DNA of 64,000 nt. It comes from Talaromyces rugulosus. Lineage: Eukaryota; Ascomycota; Eurotiomycetes; Eurotiales; Trichocomaceae. The translations under genes and the position numbers were made by a program. The notes under the pieces were generated by a model. The model was not told the DNA's origin. It saw only the letters and a list, made by a program, of their open reading frames with translations, and made no database searches. Positions within the stretch are counted from its first letter, which is position 1. Each line of letters opens with the position of its first letter. The stretch is taken from contig NC_049563.1 of the NCBI RefSeq assembly GCF_013368755.1, positions 310,001 to 374,000 of the forward strand, given 5' to 3'. Positions 11,425 through 22,400 of this stretch are shown one piece after another.

Positions 11425-11446
11425 GGGCTTTGGGGCCCCAAAGCCC
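11425..11446. repeat. 22-bp perfect palindrome in a GC-rich block
   Basis: The two 11-bp arms, GGGCTTTGGGG and CCCCAAAGCCC, are exact reverse complements with no spacer. Just downstream, GCGCCCAAAG at 11451-11460 is matched by its inverse CTTTGGGCGC at 11521-11530. The block could fold as a hairpin or present a dimeric protein site. Confidence 0.6.
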
Positions 11447-13016
11447 AATGGCGCCCAAAGAAGCCCCCGGGCGGCTCCACTTCCCGGGGCCACTTGGGCT
11501 CTAGCAGCCCCCGGTTTGCGCTTTGGGCGCTGTCTTTGGGTGCCTTGGCCAAGTTGGTGCCCGTCGAGTCATTCCTCTAGTTAGCATACTATGCATTCTA
11601 CTAGCACCACTCACTCCTTTGCCTCGTTGCTTTTTTCTCTGTAATTACTCATTAGTAATTACCCTGGGCACCTTCAGCAGGCAGCTGGAGACGATCGCCT
11701 AGCCTGGTCCGTCCTCCATCGGACGATCGATCATCGCGTCGCACTGCCACTGGATTAATTTCTGACGTGACTCCAAGGGACAGCAAATAAATAATACAAT
11801 GGGGCTATGCCATGCTGTCCCATGCCATGTCATGCACTTGTTCAAATCAGTGAGGGAAAAGCAACAAAACAAAGAAAAAAACAAGGACGAACGAGAAAAT
11901 GACCCGGCCGCCTCTTGACCGACGGTCGAATGACAATCAATTCGACTGCATGAAGCGTAGTCTGCTGCAGTGGCAATCCATATGCACATGCACCATGCAC
12001 CATGCAGCCTGTTGCAGCTGTCATAACTAGCAGCTAACCGCCGCAGCCTGTCGACCCATGCCTATCGCGTGCCCGTCGCCCCCCTTAGCGTTTGCCCTGG
12101 CCTTATGCCCAAAGAGGGGACGACTGTAAGGTAGCCTCCCTCATCACATATGCGCCGCAAATGCAACTATGGCGTTGAAACGCAGCTTTCTTTTTCCTTC
12201 CTTGTTTCCGTTACAACATTGAATTATCATTTTATACCACCATTGATCGACAGTTGCCTCGACTACTTTACCGTTTTAGCAGTTTACGGCTCTTTTGACC
12301 GAACAAACTCCGTACCGAAATATTTTCTCAGCTTCTCGAGAAAAAGAAACTAGAAATTCAAGCCACCAAAGCTGGCGTACCGAGTAGTATGCCGAATGCA
12401 AGGAAATCTCGCATCGAGCCAGACCCGCCGCGATATCGCGAGCCCCATCTCCACGGAGAGTTTGCTGCAGTAAGTTAGGGATTGTTGTACAACATTGCCA
12501 TAGTTCTTTTTTCATTGTCGGTTTTTTTTTATTATTACTTCCTCTGCAGTTTCGCAACTTCGTTTCATGCCAGACACGAAGTAGCGTTACACTATAAAAC
12601 TTTCGCAGCGCGCGCGATCCCGCTCTCGCCGCAGTAGATCCAACCGATTTGAAGAAAAATTGCCTTTTTCGCTCCCCAACCACTAATCAAATACTCAATA
12701 CAGAGTAGTGACTATCGCTTCATTTTTTGATTCTCGCTGCTCCTGGCCCCGTGCTCACCGAGCTTGGCATTTGTTCAAAGGGGAAAGACTAGTTAGCGAT
12801 CTGTTCAAGTGGAACCGAGACAGCACGACCAATCTTTCTCTCGGCCATGCGGATCCGCTTATCCTTGCCTTCTTCCTAGTACTACTGCTGCTACTATATA
12901 GCTCAAACGGCTGAACTAACGCAATGCAAACTTGTCACTTGAGTGATGAGAATGTGATCAGTTCTCGGACCCCCTTTGGAGCTGCCCAAACAGCTTGCAG
13001 AAGAGAACAACCAACA

Positions 13017-13028
13017 GGGGGGGGGGGG
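13017..13028. repeat. 12-nt G homopolymer
   Basis: An uninterrupted run of twelve G residues on the plus strand, in otherwise ordinary intergenic sequence. Its length may be inexact because homopolymers are error-prone in assembly. Confidence 0.7.
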
Positions 13029-14301
13029 TTCGTAAGACTGTGATCATTTATTAATATACGTACGTCTGTTCCTTCGCGCTTGCACTTCCACCCAATGAGA
13101 ACAAATACAACCTGTCAGCCGTCGGCTGGACCTGACTGAACCTTTCGGTTGGGAAACGTAAATGCATGTTATGCATATCCGTAGCGAAAGCAACCACTAA
13201 CCAGACTTTCGGAACGTCAGCGCTAAAAATGTCGTTTTTCTTCTCGGGTTTTTTTTTCTTGGTTTTCAAAAGAAAGAAAAAAATGGCTCTTCCAAGAATT
13301 TATTTGCTTTTGTTTTTCTTTTCGCTTTACTGCAGTCTGCTCCGTTCTGTCTCACCGTCTCAAACTCTCGGGCCACTTGTTGCTTACAATTCGATCCTCG
13401 CGATAGGGCCAGAGTTGGTCAGCTGATCGCGTTGGGAATCCTTCACAACGCAGCCTGCCTTGTCAGCTTGGATTACAGCGGTGTCTGTGCGACACCTTCT
13501 CTGAATTATTAATCTAATCCCCAGAAAATAATTATGGTGGATAGCGTTGAGGTTGTCGGCCGCTTATCGCCAGTGTCAAAAACTGATACTTTAAACGGTC
13601 ACTAATGGAGCACTGTGTATTATTTATGTTTAAAATAGCATAAACTCTGCTGCGCTGTGTCCTTTTTTATTGTTCGTAAACGGGCCAATCGCAGTTTATC
13701 CGACTTGAGTTCGCGCTATGGTCGTGTCAAATTGCTATCCCAACGGCGAGTATTGGCGTTCTACTGCACCGTTTAATAGGCAATGCATGCGTCATGCGCA
13801 TGCAGACGACATCGACATACATAGCATGCAAAGATACCGAAACTCTCTATAAGCCACTCGCTACGTGGATTTGCCCTGTAATATGACAGCGGTTAACCGC
13901 TATCTCTCTCGCTTCTTAGGAACCCTTGCATTTCCAACTCGGGGAATAAAGTTTGAACTTTCTTGTACGTAGCCGAGATTTTATTTTATTTATTTTATTG
14001 TTGGTTCGTATATTATTACCGACGGCTTTTAAATAGGTCCGACAGCCGACAATTTCAGCATCCGTTTGTCGGAATTAGTGAGGCTTAAGATGGATGCAAG
14101 AATTGGCTAGGTAGTGTTTAACTGCAATACCACACTTTTGTTTTTTTTCCGGTTTTTTTTGTCCCTAAATAATTCAATCCAGGGAGTACCTCAATAGTGG
14201 GAATAGCTAAATAGAATGAATTATTATGCGCAAAACGCACCATATTTAGGTTACTTTCCACCTTGGGAAATCACTACCTCGGAGAGAAAACAACGACATC
14301 C

Positions 14302-16067
14302 TCACTCCATAGGTTTCTGTTCTGGATGTCCTAGCATCGGTCTTCTTCTTGCTGCACCTGCCACTGTTGTTGTCCCATCGAATATTTCCGAAATCTCCTC
14401 CAATGTGCGTCCCTTGGTTTCCGGGAACAAAAAATAGATTAATATCACCAGCACGGCGAGCAGACAGCAAAAGACAATGTAATACTTCCATCCGATATTC
14501 TTCATCGCGATCGGGTTCACAAACTGGCCCAGGATCAGTCCGGCGTAATTGACGACTAGTGAAAACGTCACGCCCCGACTTCTCATGGTATACTGCCAAA
14601 TCTCAACGGGATACGCGGGCATTAGTGGCGTCCAGGCGATGTCGTAGAATAGATAGTAGATGAAGATGAATGCAACGACACCATGTCCGGCGTTTTGATT
14701 TAGGGTCCGCACAAACACGCTCGTGAGAACCGTCCACGCGATGTACGAACAGAGCATGCCAATGGCCGAAACCAAGAACAGCGTGCGTCGTCCCATTCGG
14801 TCGACCATGAGCGCGCCACCGAGCACCGCTGCGAACCAGTTGAATACCTGCAGCAGCCCATTGATGAGCGTCTGCGACGAGACGGCGGTGATGCCGATTG
14901 TGTCGAGTACCAGTGTCAGATAGTAAGAGACGACTCCGTTGCCTGCCCATTGCACAAAGATGCCGCACGTCACCGCAATGTAGGCTCGTCGCCGGTTCGC
15001 AGCTGTCCGGAATAGGTCCATGTATGATAGTTGCTGCGCGTTGACGGATCTTTCGAACTGGATGTTTTCACGAATCTCGGCCATTTCAAAGGCGATTAGC
15101 TGTGCTGATTTGTCATTCGCTGCGTGGTGTTTGGCTAGGATTTGTAGCGCTTTTTCGGATTGGTCGTGGGCGATGAGCCATCTGTATACATCAATTGATA
15201 TGAAATCATTCAATATGACTGGTGGCTATATACCTTGGAGATTCCGGGACAAAGGCGCAAAAGCACAGCTGTATAAATGGTATCGAGGCCTGAAGAATCG
15301 ATGGAATCCTCCAACTTCGCTCGTCTGGCAGCTTGAATGTCCCATACGTAATCCATGCCGCCATTATCGCGCCAACATACTGTTTGAAATGAGTTATTTC
15401 AGAACACCAAGGGTGGAGACGACTGAGATTTCACATAGAAAGTATTATACATCGCTGTCATTTTCCCGCGATGAGTCGGATACGCCAGCTCGGCTATCAG
15501 AATCGGCGTCGGCAGGGTAACTAGCGAGTTTCCAAATCCTAGAATGAATCTGGCAGTCATGAACATGCCCAAGTTAAGCGCACTTCCCTGTATTGCAGCC
15601 CCAACGACCATGGTCGGTAGACCCAGCCACATGGGTAGTTTTCTGCCAAACCGGTCACATAGGAAACTAGCGGCGAGAATACCGATGATTTTCCCGGTGG
15701 GATAAATTGCGTTCATAATGCCGAGGAGAGTGCCGCTTGGGTTGTTGAAATAGGTGCGCCACTGGGGGAGAGTTTGGAGACCATTCATCATGGCTCCTGG
15801 CATCAATCAACTTTCTTTTCTTGTATACATCAATGAGTGGAAGCATTGTACCGTCGAACCCCACTGCTCCTGTAGAAACCAAGGGAACGAGGAGAATGAA
15901 ATTCAATCGCAGCAGATGGCGATGCTTGTACCACGCTCCACGGTGGTCCAGAAACTGCACAGTGTAAATGTGACCGAGCTTTTTGGAATTTGCGAGCCAT
16001 CACTTACAGCCTGCAGCTCACTTGGCATCATTCCTTCGCGGACGTTGATATTTATTGGCGAGCCCAT
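14302..16067 (-). CDS. MFS sugar transporter (hexose/lactose permease type)
   Basis: Five exons (16008..16067, 15852..15954, 15435..15796, 15234..15379, 14302..15181) encode 516 residues, a normal length for the family. Splicing restores the sugar-porter signatures in order: FDGAMMNGLQTLPQW after TM1, DRFGRK between TM2 and TM3, the PESPRWL motif split by the last intron, DRMGRR in the second half, and PETKGRTLEEI at the C-terminal end. Twelve membrane helices are expected. It is a plasma-membrane proton/sugar symporter or facilitator of the fungal lactose-permease/hexose-transporter group; the substrate cannot be told. The last intron retains an open frame with an internal Met, so an unspliced reading would wrongly start at MNDFISIDVY. 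Confidence 0.92.
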
Positions 16068-17534
16068 GATGTTGAGTCTGGTTTCTGCTGACGCTGTTGA
16101 ACAGCAATTGTCAAAACATTGAGATGAATAGACCACCAAAATTTTGGATGTAAATGTTCTAGACCAAATAAATCATTTCCCCTCTTCTACAGCTCTAGAC
16201 TATTTTACAAAGTATAAAGAGAGACAAGTCCAATCACCCAACTCAAATTCCGCCATAGTCCTTTATTCGCCGGGGGAACAAAGAAACTGAGAAGTGCGTT
16301 TTTTCTCTAGATTTGACAAATGAAAGATAGTAGAAATGTTATGACATGACGAAAATGGTATGATCGTCTAAAAATCGTGAGGATTGTAATGAAAATAGAA
16401 TCGTATGAGGTATTTTGTAATGTTTGCGTTGGGCTCAGAGATTGGGTGTTCCAGAAAACCATGCTGAGGCTTGAAAGACAAAAAACCTTAATTACTCCAT
16501 GTCTCCATGTAGATCATTAATCGTGCCCCATGGGGTGTTTTGTTCCTTATTGGCCTATTTACTAATGCGATTCTTGAAGATGACATTGAGTGTCAGAAAG
16601 TGTTTGTTGTTGGAAGATGCGACAGTAGTATACTGTATCGCAACTTAGCCATCAAATAAAGCCATTTCGATAAAAGCAGGTAGCTGCAATGAAAATAAAT
16701 CGCGACCACCAGGATTGACATGTTGATCTTCCCAACATTTTGAAAGATGGTTTACGCAGTCCAGTCCGACGTTATGTAAAAAGTTATGGAAATCGCGTTT
16801 GCAGCAGATGGTGTACACAGCTCACGCGAGCTTCAGCATCTGGGGATTACGAATGCGGGTACGATTCAGCGGTAGATGCCTAAATCTATAAAAGATAAAT
16901 TAATGCTCGATACTTTTTAGCGACGCCTCAGAAACTCTGTTTGACTTGCATGACTCGCACTTTTCTCTACGCACAGCCCTCAGCCGCAGAGCACCGTACT
17001 TTGGATAGTACTAAATTTTAATTAATGATCGTGAAGAAGTCAAAAAATCAAAAACTAAGTATGGAGTCATCACTTAAAAAAGAAAATGGGCCCGGAGTGG
17101 CGGCTCTCGAACGCAGATAAAACAGCTAAGTAAGCCCTAGTCGGCCTCTATCGGTTTTAGCCTGTGATTTGGCAGGGACTAACGTACGTAGTGTACGACC
17201 AGGGGCTAAATATATAAACGGGCTTGTCAAACACTTGGTGTCGCGTGGACTACGGTGGAGTTTTTGGAATTCCTTCGCGCCCTTGCCAAGTGAGGCTGGA
17301 ACTGCACTGGCTCTTCGATTTGGGCCAGGGCTGCACATCTGATTTGTCGCTGTGAATATTTTTAGCTGTAATGTACTAATCATCTTGGCTAGCGACCTAA
17401 GTGTACGAGGGATCCTTTAGCCTGGGTGGGTTAAGTGAAAATTCCTTCCGAAGTAAAACGATAAATACCCTACATAAGGCCCGATCAAATGGGCCATGAT
17501 GTCGCCCTTTGTGACTTGACTCGAAGAAAGCAAA
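16068..17534. other. Divergent intergenic promoter region, 1.5 kb
   Basis: The region separates the MFS gene (minus) from the membrane-protein gene (plus). I see AT-rich and ordinary tracts and a TATA-like GATAAATACC about 75 bases before the downstream ATG, but no gene. Confidence 0.4.
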
Positions 17535-19154
17535 ATGTTGACATTCAGCCCAGACTGCACGTTGCCAGAAGGTACTGTCAACTATGTCTCATCACCGGAT
17601 ATCCGAGGCACGCTCGATGTGTTATGGAGTTGTCTGTCGATTCTGCTGCTGTGTACCTGGACCGTGCAACACCTGAATGTCCCATTCAAGCGCAACCCAC
17701 CAACAAAATTAGCACAACTTCTACAGGAGCTTCTCTTGGTGGGAGAAAAGGCATTCTGGATGTTGATCAATTTGATTTTCCCGGAGTGGATGTTTGGAAA
17801 GGCGCTGCTGGACCTGGTTTCTGCAAGATACTGCCACAAGGCCATGGAACCCTACGCGGAGAACGATGGAAGGGAATGGACTCTGTCGCACTCTTTCTTT
17901 GCAAATATTGGCGGTTTTGCCATTGTGTTCTCGGATGACACACCTGTTCAGTCGGAGGTCAAGGCAGATGGAAGCGACGATGCCACTACAGAAAATTCGA
18001 GCTTGGAAGGGACGAATCCAACAGAACTAGAATGCCCTGACCTGCTAAGCGGTCAAATTCCTTTGGTCCATCGGCAGATGAGCGGCAATAGAAACTATCT
18101 TACACGATTTGAGCGGCCGAGTCCTTCCGATGACAATATTTGGAAACCGAATGCCAAAAACTACGCCCTAGCGAATCAAGCAATAGCCAATGCCACACAG
18201 AGTGTCCTCTTTTCGAGATTTAATGCCTGTTGTCGGAACATTGTCTCTCTTCAGGGCAATGTCTGGATCCTTGATGCCGCGCAACTTACCAAAGCCCGAA
18301 AATTTGGCATCATAGACACACTTCCCGACGTGACAGAAGAACAGATCATGAACCAGACTAAAGGGGACACTATAGTCAAAGCTTTGGCTCTCGGCCAGAG
18401 TTTGTGGATGATTATTCAGGTCATCGGCCGTCGTGCGACGGGTTTGAACTCGTCGCAGCTCGAGATTATGGCAGTTGCTTTCAGCGTGGTGGCCTTCCTA
18501 ACATATTTATGTCTGTTATCCAAGCCACAGGGGATTGCATGTGTGACTCCTATTCATGCTTCCAGGTACGCATCGGTGGAAGAGTTGCTGGAGATCGGTC
18601 TAGTCGGGCCCGAGTCGTTTCTCCAGCTACCGCGGACTCCTTATATTGGCAACCATTACTTACCACAGTATGGCCCACAAAACGGAATGTTGTCAAGGGC
18701 AACAGTAACGGTCGTCGGAGGGGTGGGTGGCCTAGTTTTCGGAGCAATTCATTGCGCGGCCTGGTCTTACCAGTTCCCAACAGAAACAGAGAGATTGCTC
18801 TGGCGAATCTCGTCTGTGGTTGCCTGTGCCATTCCGGCCATCACCACTTTGGCGGCTGCCAGACAGTGGCCTGCTATATTGCTGGCTTTGGTGAAGCAAA
18901 AACCCCCACCGGCGCCGAAAACGAATAATAAAAGCGGCCACTTTCTGGACCATTTTGCTGCGAAGACAAAAGACGTGCCGATTGTCTATATCCTCCTCCT
19001 GGGCACGTATGGGTCGATTGTTACCCTGGCGACTGTGGTATATGCTGCATCTCGTCTGTATCTAATTGTCGAGAGCTTTCGGTCTCTGGGCTTCTTGCCG
19101 CCGTCGGTATTCTCGACAGTCAACTGGTCTATTTCAATACCGCATGTAGAATAA
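17535..19154 (+). CDS. Fungal multi-pass membrane protein of unknown function, 539 aa
   Basis: A single exon encodes a protein starting MLTFSPDCTLPEGTVNYV. The N-terminal block VSSPDIRGTLDVLWSCLSIL followed by CTWTVQHLNVP belongs to a widespread, unnamed fungal family whose members begin this way. Hydrophobic segments are visible near residues 27-47, in a paired segment near 60-95, and near 312-332. Others follow at ATVTVVGGVGGLVFGAIH, LLWRISSVVACAIPAITTLA and VPIVYILLLGTYGSIVTLAT, giving about six to eight helices with a soluble middle domain. An upstream ATG in another frame at 17489 is not used. It is tandem with, and 325 bp before, the TFIIIC gene; no functional link is implied. Function unknown. 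Confidence 0.82.
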   Translation: MLTFSPDCTLPEGTVNYVSSPDIRGTLDVLWSCLSILLLCTWTVQHLNVPFKRNPPTKLAQLLQELLLVGEKAFWMLINLIFPEWMFGKALLDLVSARYCHKAMEPYAENDGREWTLSHSFFANIGGFAIVFSDDTPVQSEVKADGSDDATTENSSLEGTNPTELECPDLLSGQIPLVHRQMSGNRNYLTRFERPSPSDDNIWKPNAKNYALANQAIANATQSVLFSRFNACCRNIVSLQGNVWILDAAQLTKARKFGIIDTLPDVTEEQIMNQTKGDTIVKALALGQSLWMIIQVIGRRATGLNSSQLEIMAVAFSVVAFLTYLCLLSKPQGIACVTPIHASRYASVEELLEIGLVGPESFLQLPRTPYIGNHYLPQYGPQNGMLSRATVTVVGGVGGLVFGAIHCAAWSYQFPTETERLLWRISSVVACAIPAITTLAAARQWPAILLALVKQKPPPAPKTNNKSGHFLDHFAAKTKDVPIVYILLLGTYGSIVTLATVVYAASRLYLIVESFRSLGFLPPSVFSTVNWSISIPHVE

Positions 19155-19478
19155 ATAGATTCGATAGCGAGCACAAGTTCAACGCAATAACGACTGTTCT
19201 TCATTCAAGCAACAACATCTGCTCGTAGAGAGGAAGGAAGGAAGGACCTAGGGCTAGGGCTACCGAGTCACATGCTGCCTGTGCTTCCGAACACAGCCTA
19301 GCGCCGGAATACCGGGCCGGTTTTTCTCGGCGATTCTCGCCAAACGTGATATTTTTTCTCCTCACTTTGTCGCGTTTTCGAAACCCGCACGCCGCAGATT
19401 TATTAAAGTAGCTCGGACAAGGAACAAAAGCAAGCGCTTCATGTTGCCCCGTGCTACGGCCCAGGCTCACCTTGCACA

Positions 19479-22400
19479 ATGGCCGGGGCAATCAAAGACC
19501 TGGTCGAGCTGCTCCTGACCGAGATTGCGATCCAAGGCACGGACGGTGAGTGAACGAACTGATTCCTGCGTTTCTCTGCTTTTTTTTGCCTTCTTCCGCT
19601 TTCCCTTTTCGGCCCCGTGTCTTCCTTCCTCGCCCGCCTCTTGCCCGTTTCGGCAACCGGCAGAACTACTTTCATCCTTCATCCTTCAGCCTCATTTACT
19701 CTTTGCTTTGTGTCTATCTGTGCTTTGTATCTATTCGTGCTAACGCCCTGCAGGCGCCTCGCTCGTCCAGATCTGGGAATGGGTACTCTCCTTTTACCGC
19801 GCGGAGATATCAAATCCATCGGAATTCCAATTGGACCATGCGCTGAAAGAAGACCTCTGGCAGTGGCTGACTCTCAATCCTGAAATTTCTGTCGGGCGAG
19901 ACCGGCAATACAACAATCTCACTCTGTCCCAGGTTGAGGCTGGTGATACGCAGGCCCCTGATCTGCGCTTCTTTGTTTCCGAAGACCGTACCTGGAGAGC
20001 GCTGACCGGACACGAAAGGGATGACACCAGGGTTCCTGCAAGCGAATTTGATTTGTTGTCGATCATCGCCTCCTGCAGAGCAGAGGGCATCCTCCAGACT
20101 GATCTGGTCCGCCGCAGTGGACAGGATAGCAGATCGGTGCCCAAACGTACCGATGCTCTCCACACAAAGGGGTATATCGAGAAACGCCCGGTGCAGGCCA
20201 GATCGGCCAAGACTAGCTTGTGTGTATTTTCCAGGTTTGCCCGCTCTGCCAGCGTCACGGCCGTACCGGTGGCTCCAACCGGCAGTCAGGAATCCGCCTT
20301 TGTTCTAGATATCGATGCCTTTGCTCAAAGTATTTTTCGCGTGCTCAAGCAGCACCAAATCATCTCTCGCAATGATCTAAAGGAAGAGTTAGGATTGAAA
20401 GACCATTGGAGATGGCGTAACCTCAGCAAAGCCGTTCGCAAGTTCGAAGCTATTGGATGCCTCCGTCGAGTCAGGGCCCGCTCGCAGTTCCATGACACTA
20501 TGAAGGCTTTCCACCCATGTATCCTTCTGGTTCGTGAGCCCACCGATGCCGATATGAAGCTCTTCAAAAGCGATTACAAGACTCTTTTTTCCTCAATGGA
20601 CCAGGAATCGGCTGATCAGGATGCCGAGGACCTCGAGGAACCATCTGAGCTACAAACTCTTGAGCATGTGGGTATCAGGTGGACTCCAGATATCAGCGTG
20701 CCCAACCTCATTGTCGACATTATTGACCGGAGCGGCACTGCCGGAAGAACAAACGCCCAAATCATCAAAGAGGGCTTTGGTCGAATTTTCCGTCGGCCCA
20801 GCGAAAACACCTTGAGCCGCTTGACCGAGGGCTGGCAGCTCTCACAACCTCCTCACCTTAGACACAGTGCTGTTGTCAGGGATACTGCGCAAAGTGGGAC
20901 CGTCACCCATTTTGTACATTATATATACCCTTCTTTTAAGGTGCTAGTGGACCGCGGTCAAGCTGATTGGGAGGCGGTTACTTTTCGTCCCAGAGATGCC
21001 AGAAGCTCCAAGCTTGTGATGCCGGCTCCTGATGCTCCGTCAAACACAGATAAAGATGGGCTGGCCCCTTTCAAAGGACCCCGGGGTAAAACCACCGAAC
21101 GCGATTTTTACTGTGTGGTGGCATCGAAAGGAATTTCCAGCTACTCCGTAACCAAAAGCGATCCTGTTGCCACTGTGAAGGAGGATGGACAGTTTGGTAA
21201 GTTAAACCGAGTATACAAATGAAAGTAGCCCTGCTAATTTGTCATAGCGGCCTCTTTTCAACGCGAATACGGACGGACATTCGACACAGAGATCATTCAG
21301 GAACCTCGAGAAACATCCCCGGTCGTGGAAGAAGTGCCACAAGATGATGATGCCCCTAGCTTCCAGCGAATCCCAGCGTCTAATCGCCTTGGGAAACTGT
21401 CAAAATCGGATAAAATTGAGGCTGAACTTGCAAAAGGTGCCAGGCCTGCAAGGGAGGTTTTTGCTGCTTTCGGGTTGGACGACAGTTGGACCCATGTCGC
21501 TGTTCGTCTGATGGAGCGGCCAGGTGCCGGTGTCTTTGTTACTGCTAAGGGAAAGGCACGGCCAGCTGGCAAGAAACAAGGGCGGCCTAAAGAAAGTCGG
21601 ATCGCAGTATTCAAGAGTACTGTACTCGTAGAATTTCTCAAAGCCACTGCACCACCGGTAGAAGAACCTGTCGAGATTGAGCCGCCAACTGTGACAGCTG
21701 CCCCAGACACGATCACCCAGCCAGCACCTATTCCAGCGGAGGAATCATCAAATGTCCCCTCGGATCGACGGGGGTCTACAGATACCCAGCCTCAAACACT
21801 TGAATCTAGTGCCGTTCCAGCGGATGTAATGGATATTGCCGATCAGACTGTCACACCCGCCGAATCTGAACAACCTGGTCTTTCAGAAAGAGTAGACCAG
21901 ACTCAAACTGCACAACTTCCTCGCGATACCCCAGTAGAAGAGACTACAGCCGGGGCCATTTCTTCGACCACTGCCACACCTGCTAGGGCTGCTGAGACAC
22001 CTCTTTCAGAGGACATCAAACCTACAGCACCCTTATCACAGCCTAGAATCGCATTCCCTAAAAGCAGGCGCTCGGATAAGGACGGCTCGGTTGCGCGTTT
22101 GAGACGTAGCATCATTATGACTCTTATCGAACAGGCGGGAGGAGCATTTCCATCTAGCAGCGAACTATGGCATGCATTTGCGTCGGTCTGGATCAGACAG
22201 CATAATCACAGCGAGACGCCAGATTCACGAACAGTCAAAGGTGCAGTGAAATATCTTGTGGATGCCGGAAAGCTTCGACAACTCACATTCAGCGGGAGGA
22301 CACCAAAGGGGGAAATGGTCACGCGCAGCATTGTCATGAAAACCGATCTCGACCCATCTGATCCATTGGTAATGAGTCTTCAAGATGCAATACTCAAATC

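Larger units (their letters stand above)
11055..14301. other. 3.2-kb interval without a recognisable gene
   Basis: The interval lies between the start of the 70-aa gene and the stop of the MFS gene, so it contains the former's promoter and leader and the latter's 3' flank. It has pyrimidine-rich tracts, a GC palindrome near 11425 and a 12-base G run near 13017. Short ORFs are scattered and none shows a domain or plausible splicing. A long untranslated leader or non-coding transcript is possible but not demonstrable. Confidence 0.4.

Noticed and set aside
13166..13426. 86-codon ORF with hydrophobic segments
   Set aside because: Driven by T-rich tracts; no sensible start context or homology-like features.
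17060..17130. Possible tRNA-like sequence around TCTCGAACGC
   Set aside because: No A box at correct spacing and no cloverleaf could be drawn.
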